Positions 36,307-45,088 of a stretch of 64,000 bases of DNA are shown piece after piece. The stretch's first letter is position 1. Each line of letters begins with the position of its first letter. Below the pieces are notes generated by a model, which was given only the letters and a program-made list of their open reading frames with translations, was not told where the DNA came from and ran no database searches. The stretch is from NCBI GenBank assembly GCA_963723765.1, contig CAVRSD010000010.1, positions 203,347 to 267,346 on the forward strand, written 5' to 3'. The translations under genes were made by a program, and so were the position numbers. Source of the stretch: DATBAX01 sp963723765. Lineage in GTDB: Bacteria > Acidobacteriota > Terriglobia > Terriglobales > Acidobacteriaceae.

Positions 36307-37188
36307 ATGGCGGATGACGGACGTAGAAAGGTAAACGGGCTCCTCAAGCTTTGGATCAGCCTGTTTTTCTTTGCGGGTTATTGCATCTTGCGGGTGCTGT
36401 ATTACCTGGTGGGAAGAAAGCCGGCTGCGACTTGCATCATTCTTTATTATCATTCGGTTCCCGCTGAAGATCGGCAAGCGTTTGCACGCCAGATGGATTT
36501 GGTCGCTCGCATCTCGAAACCGATCCGCGTCGATCGTGCTCCAGAGATGCTGCCGGGAGAGCACTATTCCGGTATCACGTTCGACGATGCTTTTGAAAAT
36601 GTTCTGGAAAATGCGGTTCCCGAGCTTGTCCAAAGGAAGATTCCGGCGGCGATTTTTGTGACCACAGAAGTTCTCGGGAAGTTTGCCGGCTGGTGGCCCA
36701 GTGCCGCTCGGGAGCGCCACGAGAGAGTTGCCGTGGAAAAGCAACTATCCCAATTCCCCACTGGTTTGATCATTCTGGGCTCGCACACGCTGACGCATCC
36801 AAGGCTTACATTGGTGAGCGAAACGGAAGCAAAGCGGGAGATCTTCGAATCGCGACGAAAGCTCGAAGCGTCGCTCAACTGCAAGATCACCACCTTCAGT
36901 TTTCCTTTTGGAGCGCACAACGACGAGCTTGTAGGTTGGTGCCGGGAGGCTGGATACCAGCGGGTTTTTACCAGTGTCCCCGTTGGAGCGTTTAAGTATC
37001 CCAATGAATTTGTGATCGGTCGCATCAAGGCTGAGCCGACAGATTGGCCGATTGAGATTTATCTCAAACTGGTGGGATGCTACCGTTGGATCCCCTACGC
37101 AGTTTCCCTAAAGCAAATGTTATTTGCCAAACCGACATTGAGGAAGAATCACGTTGGGACTCCGGACGTGAGAGGCTCAGTTGCTTAG
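36307..37188 (+). CDS. Polysaccharide deacetylase (NodB/carbohydrate esterase 4)
   Basis: Removes N- or O-acetyl groups from the polysaccharide. An N-terminal membrane helix at about 12-38 (WISLFFFAGYCILRVLYYLV) anchors the enzyme, with the catalytic domain probably in the periplasm. CE4 motif 1 is ITFDDAF (Asp93-Asp94), motif 2 is SHTLTHP (His160, His164), and motif 3 is FSFPFGAHNDE. The length of 293 aa is normal. An acetyltransferase gene (29837) and this deacetylase in one cluster point to acetylation as a tuned property of the polymer. Confidence 0.88.
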   Translation: MADDGRRKVNGLLKLWISLFFFAGYCILRVLYYLVGRKPAATCIILYYHSVPAEDRQAFARQMDLVARISKPIRVDRAPEMLPGEHYSGITFDDAFENVLENAVPELVQRKIPAAIFVTTEVLGKFAGWWPSAARERHERVAVEKQLSQFPTGLIILGSHTLTHPRLTLVSETEAKREIFESRRKLEASLNCKITTFSFPFGAHNDELVGWCREAGYQRVFTSVPVGAFKYPNEFVIGRIKAEPTDWPIEIYLKLVGCYRWIPYAVSLKQMLFAKPTLRKNHVGTPDVRGSVA

Positions 37189-37397
37189 GTTGCTTAGGTC
37201 TCTGGGGTCGGTGCACGAGCATCGGATTTCCTTTCCAATAAACTTATCTATTTCCCCGCGACACGCAAGTTAGGAAGCGTTCCCCCGAACTTATTTCCAA
37301 GAGAAACGCAGCCTTGGGCGGGTCTCGCCACATCTGCAGTTAAAAACCAGAGTGGCAGACCAAACGGAATCGTCCAAGTATTAATCATAGGAGCCGC

Positions 37398-38750
37398 ATG
37401 AGAATCAGTGTATTTGGAGTGGGTTATGTCGGGTGTGTGACTGCGGCTTGTCTAGCGCGGGAAGGGCATGAAGTCATTGGTACCGACGTGGATCCATTTA
37501 AGGTGGAGGCACTCAACAGCGGGCGAGCTCCTTTCTTTGAGCCTGGCCTGACAGAACTGGTTGGCGAAATGGTCGCCGCGGGCCGCTTAAGCGCCACAGC
37601 AGACCATGCGTATGCCGTGCAGAACAGCGACATAGCTCTAGTTTGCGTAGGGACTCCCACGAATTCGAATGGGTCGATTCGCCTGGACTATTTACAACAT
37701 GTGTTCACCAGCATTGCCAAAGAGCTGCGTAAGAAGGACGATTACTATGTAGTTGGCCTCCGCAGCACGGTGCTGCCAACTGCGATTGAAGATGAATTGA
37801 TTCCTCTGCTGGAAAAACATTCCGGGAGGTCCGTTAAAGGAAAAGTGGGTTTTGTTTATAACCCAGAATTTCTGAGAGAAGGCGTGGCCCTTAAGGACTT
37901 CCATGACGCTCCGTGGACAATCATCGGATCATCGGATTCGCGTGCGGGTGATCTTGTGGCTTCACTTTATCAGAGACTTTCAGCTCCGATTGTCCGAACG
38001 GATCCCAAGACCGCGGTTTTGGTGAAGTACTTCAGCAATGCATTTCACGCTTTAAAGGTGGTCTTTGGCAACGAGGTGGGGACCTTTTGCCGGGAGATGG
38101 GTGTTGATGGCGTGGAGATGATGGAAATCTTCTGTCAGGATACGAAATTAAACATCTCGCCACGATACCTGAAACCTGGATTTGCTTTTGGGGGGTCTTG
38201 TCTACCCAAAGATGTGAAGGCCCTGATGGCCGAGGCTGCAAAACGGGGACTCAGTTTGCCGGTTCTCGATTCCATCCTGGTTAGCAACGAAGCCCATCTG
38301 CGCAATTGCATTCAAATGGTGACGGAAAGCGGCAAAAAGCGTATTGGGCTGGTGGGCCTAACCTTTAAAGAGGGCACTGACGATTTGCGCGAGAGTCCAG
38401 CAGTGGAATTGGCGGAACGTTTGATCGGCAAAGGTTTTGAGGTAAAGATATATGAGCCAAGTATCGCGCCCGGTAAGCTTCACGGCACGAATTTGAATTT
38501 TATTGAACGTTCGATTCCTCATATCTGGAAGTTGTTGGTCGGTAGTTTGGGCGAACTTTTCCAGCACGCTGAAGCGGTGGTTGTGATGCAACAAGTCAAG
38601 GATGAGGACCGGCGCCAATTCAGAAAGATGAAGGCTGACCAGATATGCATTGATCTGGCCCGAACGCTTTCAGCCGAAGAGGTAGGAGTTGAATATCGCA
38701 GTGTTGGCGCGCCCAAAAAAGAAGTGGCTGTGCCCATGAGTATTGCGTAG
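37398..38750 (+). CDS. Nucleotide-sugar dehydrogenase, GDP-mannose 6-dehydrogenase (AlgD)-like
   Basis: NAD-dependent four-electron oxidation of a hexose C6 to a uronic acid. Rossmann start RISVFGVGYVGCVTAACLA; VCVGTPTNSNG; catalytic domain FLREGVALKDF; active-site Cys268 in KPGFAFGGSCLPKD. The number 268 and the surrounding residues match what is known for Pseudomonas AlgD, and differ from the usual UDP-glucose enzyme context, so GDP-mannose is the favoured substrate. UDP-GlcNAc or UDP-glucose remain possible, especially as a uronate source for the diacetamido-sugar enzymes. Good ribosome site AGGAG just before the ATG. A 209-bp gap upstream leaves room for its own promoter. Confidence 0.85.
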   Translation: MRISVFGVGYVGCVTAACLAREGHEVIGTDVDPFKVEALNSGRAPFFEPGLTELVGEMVAAGRLSATADHAYAVQNSDIALVCVGTPTNSNGSIRLDYLQHVFTSIAKELRKKDDYYVVGLRSTVLPTAIEDELIPLLEKHSGRSVKGKVGFVYNPEFLREGVALKDFHDAPWTIIGSSDSRAGDLVASLYQRLSAPIVRTDPKTAVLVKYFSNAFHALKVVFGNEVGTFCREMGVDGVEMMEIFCQDTKLNISPRYLKPGFAFGGSCLPKDVKALMAEAAKRGLSLPVLDSILVSNEAHLRNCIQMVTESGKKRIGLVGLTFKEGTDDLRESPAVELAERLIGKGFEVKIYEPSIAPGKLHGTNLNFIERSIPHIWKLLVGSLGELFQHAEAVVVMQQVKDEDRRQFRKMKADQICIDLARTLSAEEVGVEYRSVGAPKKEVAVPMSIA

Positions 38751-38781
38751 CTTTTTGGATCGTGGAGCTGGATACCGCGAA

Positions 38782-40071
38782 ATGAATACACCAATGAAAC
38801 CGAAGCCCTGCAAGGTTCTGATGCTGATCGAGAACCTGTCTTTTCCATGGGACAGGCGCATGCGCCATTTGGGATTGGCCTTGCAAAAGGCCGGGTACGA
38901 AGTCCGCGTGATCTGTCCAAAGGGTGAAAATCAGGACCGCAGCAGTTTCGAATTGGTTCAGGGCATCCGTGTGTATCGTTACCCAATGCTTCACCAGGCT
39001 AGTGGTGGACTGGGATATCTATTCGAGTATTCCTGGGCTTTCCTTTGTACCACCCTGTTATCGCTATTCGTTTGGCTTCACGATGGTTTTGACATCATTC
39101 ATTCCGCCAATCCTCCCGACATCTTTTTTCTTTTGGCGTGGCCGTACAAGCTATTGGGCAAAAAGTATGTTTATGATCAGCATGACGTATGCCCTGAGCT
39201 TTATGAATCCAAGTTTGAGCGCAAGGATGGTGCTTATCGAGCGTTGCTTTTGCTGGAAAAGCTTTCCTTTCGGGTTGCGGATCTGGTGATTTCTACCAAT
39301 CAATCCTATCGGGAGATCGCGCGGGAACGCGGTGGTATTGGGGATGAACGCTCGGTGATCGTCCGAAATGGCGTGGATCGCAGCCAGTTCTATCGCCGGA
39401 CCCCAAAGCCAGAACTCAAGGGTCCATTTCCGTATATGGCCTTGTATCTGGGAGTCATGGGTAAGCAGGACGGGGTGGATCGCATTGTGCAAACGGCGCA
39501 TCACCTGGTCAATACTTATGGGCGGCGGGATGTGCTGTTCTTGATGATAGGAAACGGCGAATGTTGGCAGGAATTACAGGATATGAGCAAGAAGCTCGGG
39601 ATTAGCGAAATGATGCAGTTTGTGGGACGCATTCCCGATGACTCGTTGCTAGATTATTTATCGACCACGGATGTGTGCCTTGCTCCCGATCCACCGGATC
39701 GCATGAATCAGTTATCGACCATGACGAAGATCATGGAATATATGGCCTGCGAACGACCCATCGTTTCTTTCGATCTGGCGGAAACGCGACGTTCCGCAGG
39801 AGATGCAGCGATTTATGTTCAAGGAGAGGACCCCAAGGAATTTGCTCGGGTTCTGAACGATTTGCTGAATGATCCTACCCGCCGTGAGCAAATGGGACGG
39901 GTCGGGCTTGACCGCACCATGCATATAGTGGGACTGGAGCATCAGCGGAAGGCATTGTTGGGCGCTTATGCCCGTTTACGCGGAATTCCTGTTGAGCCGT
40001 CCGGAACTTTGGAAGGCAAGAACGAATCTGTGGAAGAAACGAAAGAACCAGCTTCCGCGAGTCTTCGCTAG
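38782..40071 (+). CDS. Family 4 glycosyltransferase
   Basis: Retaining GT-B glycosyltransferase. ATG 38782 (MNTPMKPKPCKVLMLIENLS) is preferred to an upstream start inside the dehydrogenase gene. N-terminal acceptor domain: WDRRMRHLGLALQKAGYEVRV, YVYDQHDVCPELYE. C-terminal donor domain: YLGVMGKQDGVDRIVQTA, VGRIPDDSLLDYLSTTDVCL, and the E-x7-E region KIMEYMACERPIVSFDLAETR. Resembles the exosortase-A-system-associated GT4 transferases. The tail of about 25 residues is low-complexity (Glu/Ser). Confidence 0.87.
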   Translation: MNTPMKPKPCKVLMLIENLSFPWDRRMRHLGLALQKAGYEVRVICPKGENQDRSSFELVQGIRVYRYPMLHQASGGLGYLFEYSWAFLCTTLLSLFVWLHDGFDIIHSANPPDIFFLLAWPYKLLGKKYVYDQHDVCPELYESKFERKDGAYRALLLLEKLSFRVADLVISTNQSYREIARERGGIGDERSVIVRNGVDRSQFYRRTPKPELKGPFPYMALYLGVMGKQDGVDRIVQTAHHLVNTYGRRDVLFLMIGNGECWQELQDMSKKLGISEMMQFVGRIPDDSLLDYLSTTDVCLAPDPPDRMNQLSTMTKIMEYMACERPIVSFDLAETRRSAGDAAIYVQGEDPKEFARVLNDLLNDPTRREQMGRVGLDRTMHIVGLEHQRKALLGAYARLRGIPVEPSGTLEGKNESVEETKEPASASLR

Positions 40072-40118
40072 TTAACTAATTGTTGCGAGATACCTGCTAA
40101 AAACTTACGTGGAAGTGA

Positions 40119-41279
40119 ATGGCATTATTTAAACCCATGGGAAGTGCAATCAGTCCAGCCACTGGGCCATTGCCTCGTGTGCATGAAATGCAGGCCGATC
40201 GGCGAATCAGCAGCCCTACGCTGGCCAATGAAAAACAGTTCATGGAAGTTTACGAGATTGATCCTTTACAGGACCCGCGCTGGCCGGAACTGGTCAAATC
40301 TCATGCTCGAGCGTCTGTTTTTCATGATCGGAATTGGCTTGAGGCATTACGTGTTGCCTATGGATACCAACCAGTCGTTTTTTCCACGTGCCATCCCGAT
40401 GGGCCTTTAACGAATGGGTTGGTCTTCTGCCAGATCAAGAGCTGGTTGACGGGAAAGCGTCTGGTCTCATTGCCTTTCTCCGACCATTGCGAGCCTCTAG
40501 TAGAAAGTTCGGCCATGCTGGATCATCTGCTGTTGCATGTGAGGCGTAGTGTGGATAACGAGGGTTGGAGGTATATGGAAATCAGGCCGGTCTCTGGTGC
40601 CCCCGGGCAACAGACCGGAATCGGAAAAAGTACAGCCTACTATTTTCACCGCCTAGATCTACGAAAGAGTGCGCAAGAGTTATTCCATAGTTTTCATAAG
40701 GATTGTGTACAAAGGAAAATTCGACGCGCGGAACGGGAATCCTTGGAGTACGAAGAAGGAAACTCCGAAGAGTTGCTGAATAAATTCTACCGACTGCTGG
40801 TCATGACCCGCAGAAGGCAGCATTTACCACCTCAGCCAATCTCCTGGTTCCGTGCACTCATGGCTTCGTTCGGGCAAGACTTAAAGATCCGGGTTGCCTC
40901 CAATAGAGCGGTGCCAATTGCGAGCATCCTTACGCTTGTCCATAAGAAGACCGTCACCTATAAGTATGGTTGTAGCGATGTGGCATTTAATAAACTCGGC
41001 GGGACGGCCCTTCTATTTTGGCAAACCATTCAGGAGGCGAAAGAAAAGGGACTCGAAGAACTCGACATGGGGCGTTCCGATATGAATAACTTGGGCCTAG
41101 TGACCTTCAAAGGTCACTGGGGAGCTACGCAATCGGTGCTGGATTACTGGCAATATCCGGATTCTCTGCCGGGCCTGCAAAGTCCCTGGAAAATGAAAGT
41201 TCTTGGTAAAATGGTGGCGATCGCTCCCGATATATCGTTGACAGCAGCTGGTAGTCTCTTGTATAGACATATTGGATAG
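40119..41279 (+). CDS. FemAB-like GNAT protein, XrtA/PEP-CTERM EPS-associated
   Basis: Member of the FemAB/GNAT fold, found next to exosortase EPS genes (TIGR03019-like). Two GNAT halves: YEIDPLQDPRWPELVKSH with SVFHDRNWLEALR, and KDCVQRKIRRAERESLEY, then LGGTALLFWQTIQEAKEKG and LDMGRSDMNNLGLVTFKGHWG, the family C-terminal signature. True FemABX enzymes transfer amino acids from aminoacyl-tRNA to peptidoglycan; for the EPS-associated branch the substrate is unknown. An aminoacyl or acyl decoration of the polysaccharide is possible. Several in-frame ATGs precede the core, so the first 30-40 residues are uncertain. Length 386 aa. Confidence 0.84.
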   Translation: MALFKPMGSAISPATGPLPRVHEMQADRRISSPTLANEKQFMEVYEIDPLQDPRWPELVKSHARASVFHDRNWLEALRVAYGYQPVVFSTCHPDGPLTNGLVFCQIKSWLTGKRLVSLPFSDHCEPLVESSAMLDHLLLHVRRSVDNEGWRYMEIRPVSGAPGQQTGIGKSTAYYFHRLDLRKSAQELFHSFHKDCVQRKIRRAERESLEYEEGNSEELLNKFYRLLVMTRRRQHLPPQPISWFRALMASFGQDLKIRVASNRAVPIASILTLVHKKTVTYKYGCSDVAFNKLGGTALLFWQTIQEAKEKGLEELDMGRSDMNNLGLVTFKGHWGATQSVLDYWQYPDSLPGLQSPWKMKVLGKMVAIAPDISLTAAGSLLYRHIG

Positions 41280-41405
41280 TTCAAAACGTCACTCATACCT
41301 TCCCCGGTATTTCGTCTTGCAACTTGCTTAATCGCTCCGGACCTCTGACTACAAAACATCTCCCCTGAATCTCAGCCGTTTGGTATTTTGGGAGTTGCAA
41401 ACCAG

Positions 41406-42797
41406 ATGAATAATAGCCTTATTCAGTATTATCGCTGTCCCGAGAGTTATGTGAAGATCGCCCAGAAAGGCGATCTCTCGAAAAATTCGGGGTATTTCCG
41501 ATTCGGTGCAGACCTCGTCTGCTACGGTCAATGCTCCGGGCTGCGCCCCTCGAACTCGCCCCGATCGGCAATGGGAGATGCACATTCGGGAATGAGCAAT
41601 GATAGAGGAACCATCTACTTGCCATTCGATGTAGACCAGGTGGTCGATAGCCTTCGCTACGAGCGGTATCAAAAGAGTTCCGAAGGCCATTCGTCGATGC
41701 GAGCGATCACTACCAGCGCCTATTATTTTGTGCGTCCGCTGCTGCCGGTAGCGGTTCGCAAACATTTGCAGAAGATTCGCCTTCGTGACTGGGACAAATT
41801 GCCTTTTCCCAAGTGGCCCGTGGATTTCACGGTTGAAAACCTGTTCGATAAATTGCTACTCAATACTCTAAAGTCGCAGTCTCTCGATTCCGTTCCTTTT
41901 ATCTGGTTCTGGCCGGATGGTGCCTCCAGTTGCGCAGTCATGACTCATGATGTGGAAACAACCTTTGGCCGGGACTTCTGCTCGTCGTTGATGGACATTA
42001 ACGACTCCTTTGGTGTCAAGTCCTCGTTCCAAATTGTGCCGGAACGCCGTTATGGCGTTTCTCCGGAGTATCTTGAGTCCATCAGGAGTCGTGGTTTTGA
42101 AGTGGCGGTACAGGATCTAAATCACGACGGGCATCTATTTAGAGAGCGTGCCGAGTTTCTTAGACGGGTAGCCAAGATTAATTCGTATGGACAGCAATAC
42201 GGCTCAGATGGGTTTCGTTCAGCGGTCCTGTATCGTAATCAGGATTGGTATGGAGATCTGGATTTCTCGTACGATATGTCGGTTCCGAATGTAGCGCACC
42301 TGGATCCACAACGCGGTGGGTGTTGTACCGTTATGCCATATTTCGTTGGAGATATTCTGGAACTGCCAGTCACGACTACGCAAGATTATTCTCTGTTCCA
42401 CATTCTCAATGATCACTCCCTTGATTTGTGGAAGCGGCAGACAAACCTCATCATGGAGCGGCATGGCTTCATGAATTTTATTATTCATCCGGACTATATC
42501 GTGGAAGCGGAGGAGCGACGCACTTACGAGGCTTTGCTGGGGTACCTGGCGCAGCTACGCAGCGAAAATAATGTCTGGATTCCACTGCCTCTTCAAGTAA
42601 ATCGCTGGTGGAGAGAGCGGGCCAAAATGAATCTCGTCGAAGATAGAGAAGGTTGGCGGATCGAAGGTCAGGGTAGCGAACGGGCCCGCGTTGCATATGC
42701 CAGTGAGCGGAATGGGCGGTTGGTCTATTCCTGGGAGCCCAAGCATACTCATGAACTTTCTCTACGAGGTACGATGAGCCCTCGTTCACAAGTGTAA
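41406..42797 (+). CDS. Polysaccharide deacetylase-like protein
   Basis: A 463-aa protein whose central part matches NodB-type domains: SCAVMTHDVETTFGRDFC (HDVE as the metal Asp motif), FGVKSSFQIVPERRYGV, FEVAVQDLNHDGHLF (DLNHDGH replaces the usual SHTxxH), YGSDGFRSAVLYRNQDWY, and near the end FMNFIIHPDYIV. The first 150 residues have no assignable domain. The ATG at 41406 is used because upstream in-frame codons are only TTG-type. This is the branch often annotated as hypothetical polysaccharide deacetylase in EPS loci. It differs clearly from the CE4 enzyme at 36307-37188 and probably acts on another substrate. Confidence 0.78.
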   Translation: MNNSLIQYYRCPESYVKIAQKGDLSKNSGYFRFGADLVCYGQCSGLRPSNSPRSAMGDAHSGMSNDRGTIYLPFDVDQVVDSLRYERYQKSSEGHSSMRAITTSAYYFVRPLLPVAVRKHLQKIRLRDWDKLPFPKWPVDFTVENLFDKLLLNTLKSQSLDSVPFIWFWPDGASSCAVMTHDVETTFGRDFCSSLMDINDSFGVKSSFQIVPERRYGVSPEYLESIRSRGFEVAVQDLNHDGHLFRERAEFLRRVAKINSYGQQYGSDGFRSAVLYRNQDWYGDLDFSYDMSVPNVAHLDPQRGGCCTVMPYFVGDILELPVTTTQDYSLFHILNDHSLDLWKRQTNLIMERHGFMNFIIHPDYIVEAEERRTYEALLGYLAQLRSENNVWIPLPLQVNRWWRERAKMNLVEDREGWRIEGQGSERARVAYASERNGRLVYSWEPKHTHELSLRGTMSPRSQV

Positions 42798-42850
42798 TTC
42801 CCCCCATTGTGGTCCCTCGTTTTCATGAAATGAACTTAGGAGAATTTTGT

Positions 42851-43756
42851 ATGGCCACTCAGGTCGGTATTTCAAATCACACGTCCACTGGTATTTTCGA
42901 TTGTGATCAGAGTGAATTTCGCGAAAAATTCAACGAGTGCTCGTTCGCGTTTGGGCACCACCTCTCCCAGCATCCGTTGTTCCAGATCCCAAGGCTGGTG
43001 GAGCTTTCGAAAACACTTGCGCATACAGGAAGCGTTTACTACGACGCCGGCGAAATTCGTGTGGACCAGCGATGGGATCAATCTCCGACCGGCACTTTGT
43101 CGATAGATCAAACCATACAACGAATCCAGGACGCCGGAGCTTGGATCATCCTGCGTAGCGCGGAGCAAGATCCGGAATACGGGGCGGTTCTCGACGAATG
43201 CATGGCCGAGATCCAGGCGCTTCTCGGAAAAAACTTAAAGGAAGAGATGAAGGTTCAGGACGCCATTGTGTTCATCACTTCGCCGAAGCGTGTAACGACT
43301 TACCACATCGACCGGGAATGCAATTTCATCCTGCAAATTCACGGCGACAAAGACATTAGTGTTTTTGATCAGAAAGATCGCGACGTACTGCCTGAGGAAG
43401 AAATCGAACGTTTTTGGATGGTGGACAACAATGCGGCGGTGTATAAATCACAGCTCCAAGACCGTGCCACGGTCTATCGCATGACTCCGGGAAAGACGAT
43501 TCACGTGCCGGTAAATGCGCCCCATTGGGTGAAGAATAACGACAATATTTCGGTGACGCTGAGCGTCAACTTCCAATTCCGAGAGAACTTTCCGGGGCAT
43601 GTGTACCGAGCCAACTATCTGCTGCGCAAATTGGGGATTTCCCCAACCCCCCCAGGCAAGTCTGGAATGAAGGATGCTGTGAAATGTTTCGCGATGAATA
43701 CAACATACGTTCCTGCCCGGGCGGCGCGACGTTTGTTGGGCAAGATTAGCTCGTAA
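42851..43756 (+). CDS. Cupin-like (JmjC/FIH-related) putative 2-oxoglutarate oxygenase
   Basis: Double-stranded beta-helix protein of 301 aa. ATG 42851 is chosen for the ribosome site TAGGAGA about 7 bases upstream. A facial-triad pattern is visible: His152-x-Asp154 in TYHIDREC and His225 in APHWVKN, 71 residues later, the spacing of JmjC/FIH-type iron enzymes. ILQIHGDKDISVFDQ is the strand that normally follows HxD. Substrate unknown; carrier-bound amino acids, peptides and sugars are all hydroxylated by relatives. It begins a group with a FAD oxidoreductase, an ATP-grasp enzyme and a second protein of the same type at 46378-47238. Confidence 0.72.
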   Translation: MATQVGISNHTSTGIFDCDQSEFREKFNECSFAFGHHLSQHPLFQIPRLVELSKTLAHTGSVYYDAGEIRVDQRWDQSPTGTLSIDQTIQRIQDAGAWIILRSAEQDPEYGAVLDECMAEIQALLGKNLKEEMKVQDAIVFITSPKRVTTYHIDRECNFILQIHGDKDISVFDQKDRDVLPEEEIERFWMVDNNAAVYKSQLQDRATVYRMTPGKTIHVPVNAPHWVKNNDNISVTLSVNFQFRENFPGHVYRANYLLRKLGISPTPPGKSGMKDAVKCFAMNTTYVPARAARRLLGKISS

Positions 43757-43809
43757 ACGGTTGGGGTCGCAAACCTGATTAGCAAACATGGGAGTAGGAA
43801 AATAAAACA

Positions 43810-45054
43810 ATGACTACACAGACGATTGTGAATAACGTTGTACATCTGAATCAGTCGACAGCTGGCTCAGGTTCGCCAGAATACGATGTGGCTGTAATTG
43901 GCGCCGGCCCATACGGGCTGTCAGTCGGCATGCACCTCCGGGCAAAGGGGATGTCCGTTCGGGTATTTGGCAAGCCCATGGACTTCTGGGCTTCGAAGAT
44001 GCCGCAAGGGATGCTTTTGCGATCACCGCGAGAGGCCTCTAATCTATCCGATCCAGAGCATGCCTTTACCCTCGAGGACTATGAAGCAGCCAGCGGGACC
44101 GCGCCTGCCGCACCACTTCCGCTGGAGACTTTTGTGCAATATGGCTGCTGGTTCCAAAAACAACTGGGTGCTGATCTCGATCGGCGGTCGGTCCTTGGCG
44201 TCGAACGTGAGAATTCGTCATTCAACGTCACGTTGGAAGACGGAGAGGTGTTGCGGTTTCGGCGTGTTGTCATCGCGACCGGAATTGGAATGTTCCTCCG
44301 TAAGCCTGCGGTTTTTGGTAGTCTGCCAGCCGAGCAGGCGTCGCATTGTTACGAGGGAAGGAACCTGGTCGAGTTTTCTGGAAAAAGAGTGGTTGTCATT
44401 GGGGCTGGACAGAGTGCACTGGAATCAGCTGCTTTGCTACACGAAGCTGGTGCGGAGGTTGAAGTTGTCGCCAAGATTCCCCAGGCCCGATGGATCGGAA
44501 TGCACACTTGGCTGCATCATCTTGGTCCGATTTCAAAGATGCTCTATTCCAAACATGACGTGGGGCCTGCCGGAATCAGCCGGATGGTAGCTTCGCCCAA
44601 ACTGATGTCGTATGTTCCCCTTCCAACCAGAGACAAGATCAGGGTTCGGGCAGTCCGTCCCGCGGGCTCAAGATGGCTTCCTGCGCGATTGACGAAAGTG
44701 AAACTGACGACCGGTCGTATTGTCGTTCGTGCTGAATCCCTAGGAAAAGAAGCCCGGTTGGCTTTAGACGATGGGAGTGAGCGACGCGTGGATCATGTCT
44801 TAATGGGCACGGGCTACGACGTGGATATCTCCCGGTATCAGTTTCTTTCTCCGGATTTGGTAAAAAATATTCAGCAATTTGGTGGATATCCAAAACTCGG
44901 GAGGGGATTCAGTTGCTCGGTGCCCGGCCTGCACTTTGTCGGGGCCACGGCGGCCCGCTCCTTCGGCCCGTTACTATACTTTGTCGCAGGCACTGAGTTC
45001 GCGTCTCGTGAATTGACATCACATATTGTCCGCAATGGAGTAAATGTTCGCTAG
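43810..45054 (+). CDS. FAD-dependent oxidoreductase (flavin monooxygenase/thioredoxin-reductase-like fold)
   Basis: Two dinucleotide-binding sites are visible: FAD site DVAVIGAGPYGLSVGMHL near residue 25-42, and NAD(P) site RVVVIGAGQSALESAALL near 195-212. VLMGTGYDVD and FVGATAARSFGPLLYFVAG close the flavin domain. The layout (FAD site, inserted NAD(P) site, FAD end) is that of flavin-containing monooxygenases and related N-hydroxylases. The specific FMO fingerprint FxGxxxHxxxF was not found, so the reaction is unassigned. Translation is linked to the ATP-grasp gene, which starts 34 bp after the stop. Length 414 aa. Confidence 0.8.
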   Translation: MTTQTIVNNVVHLNQSTAGSGSPEYDVAVIGAGPYGLSVGMHLRAKGMSVRVFGKPMDFWASKMPQGMLLRSPREASNLSDPEHAFTLEDYEAASGTAPAAPLPLETFVQYGCWFQKQLGADLDRRSVLGVERENSSFNVTLEDGEVLRFRRVVIATGIGMFLRKPAVFGSLPAEQASHCYEGRNLVEFSGKRVVVIGAGQSALESAALLHEAGAEVEVVAKIPQARWIGMHTWLHHLGPISKMLYSKHDVGPAGISRMVASPKLMSYVPLPTRDKIRVRAVRPAGSRWLPARLTKVKLTTGRIVVRAESLGKEARLALDDGSERRVDHVLMGTGYDVDISRYQFLSPDLVKNIQQFGGYPKLGRGFSCSVPGLHFVGATAARSFGPLLYFVAGTEFASRELTSHIVRNGVNVR

Positions 45055-45088
45055 CAGGCATCCCTTTACCGGAACCAATCAACTTCCT

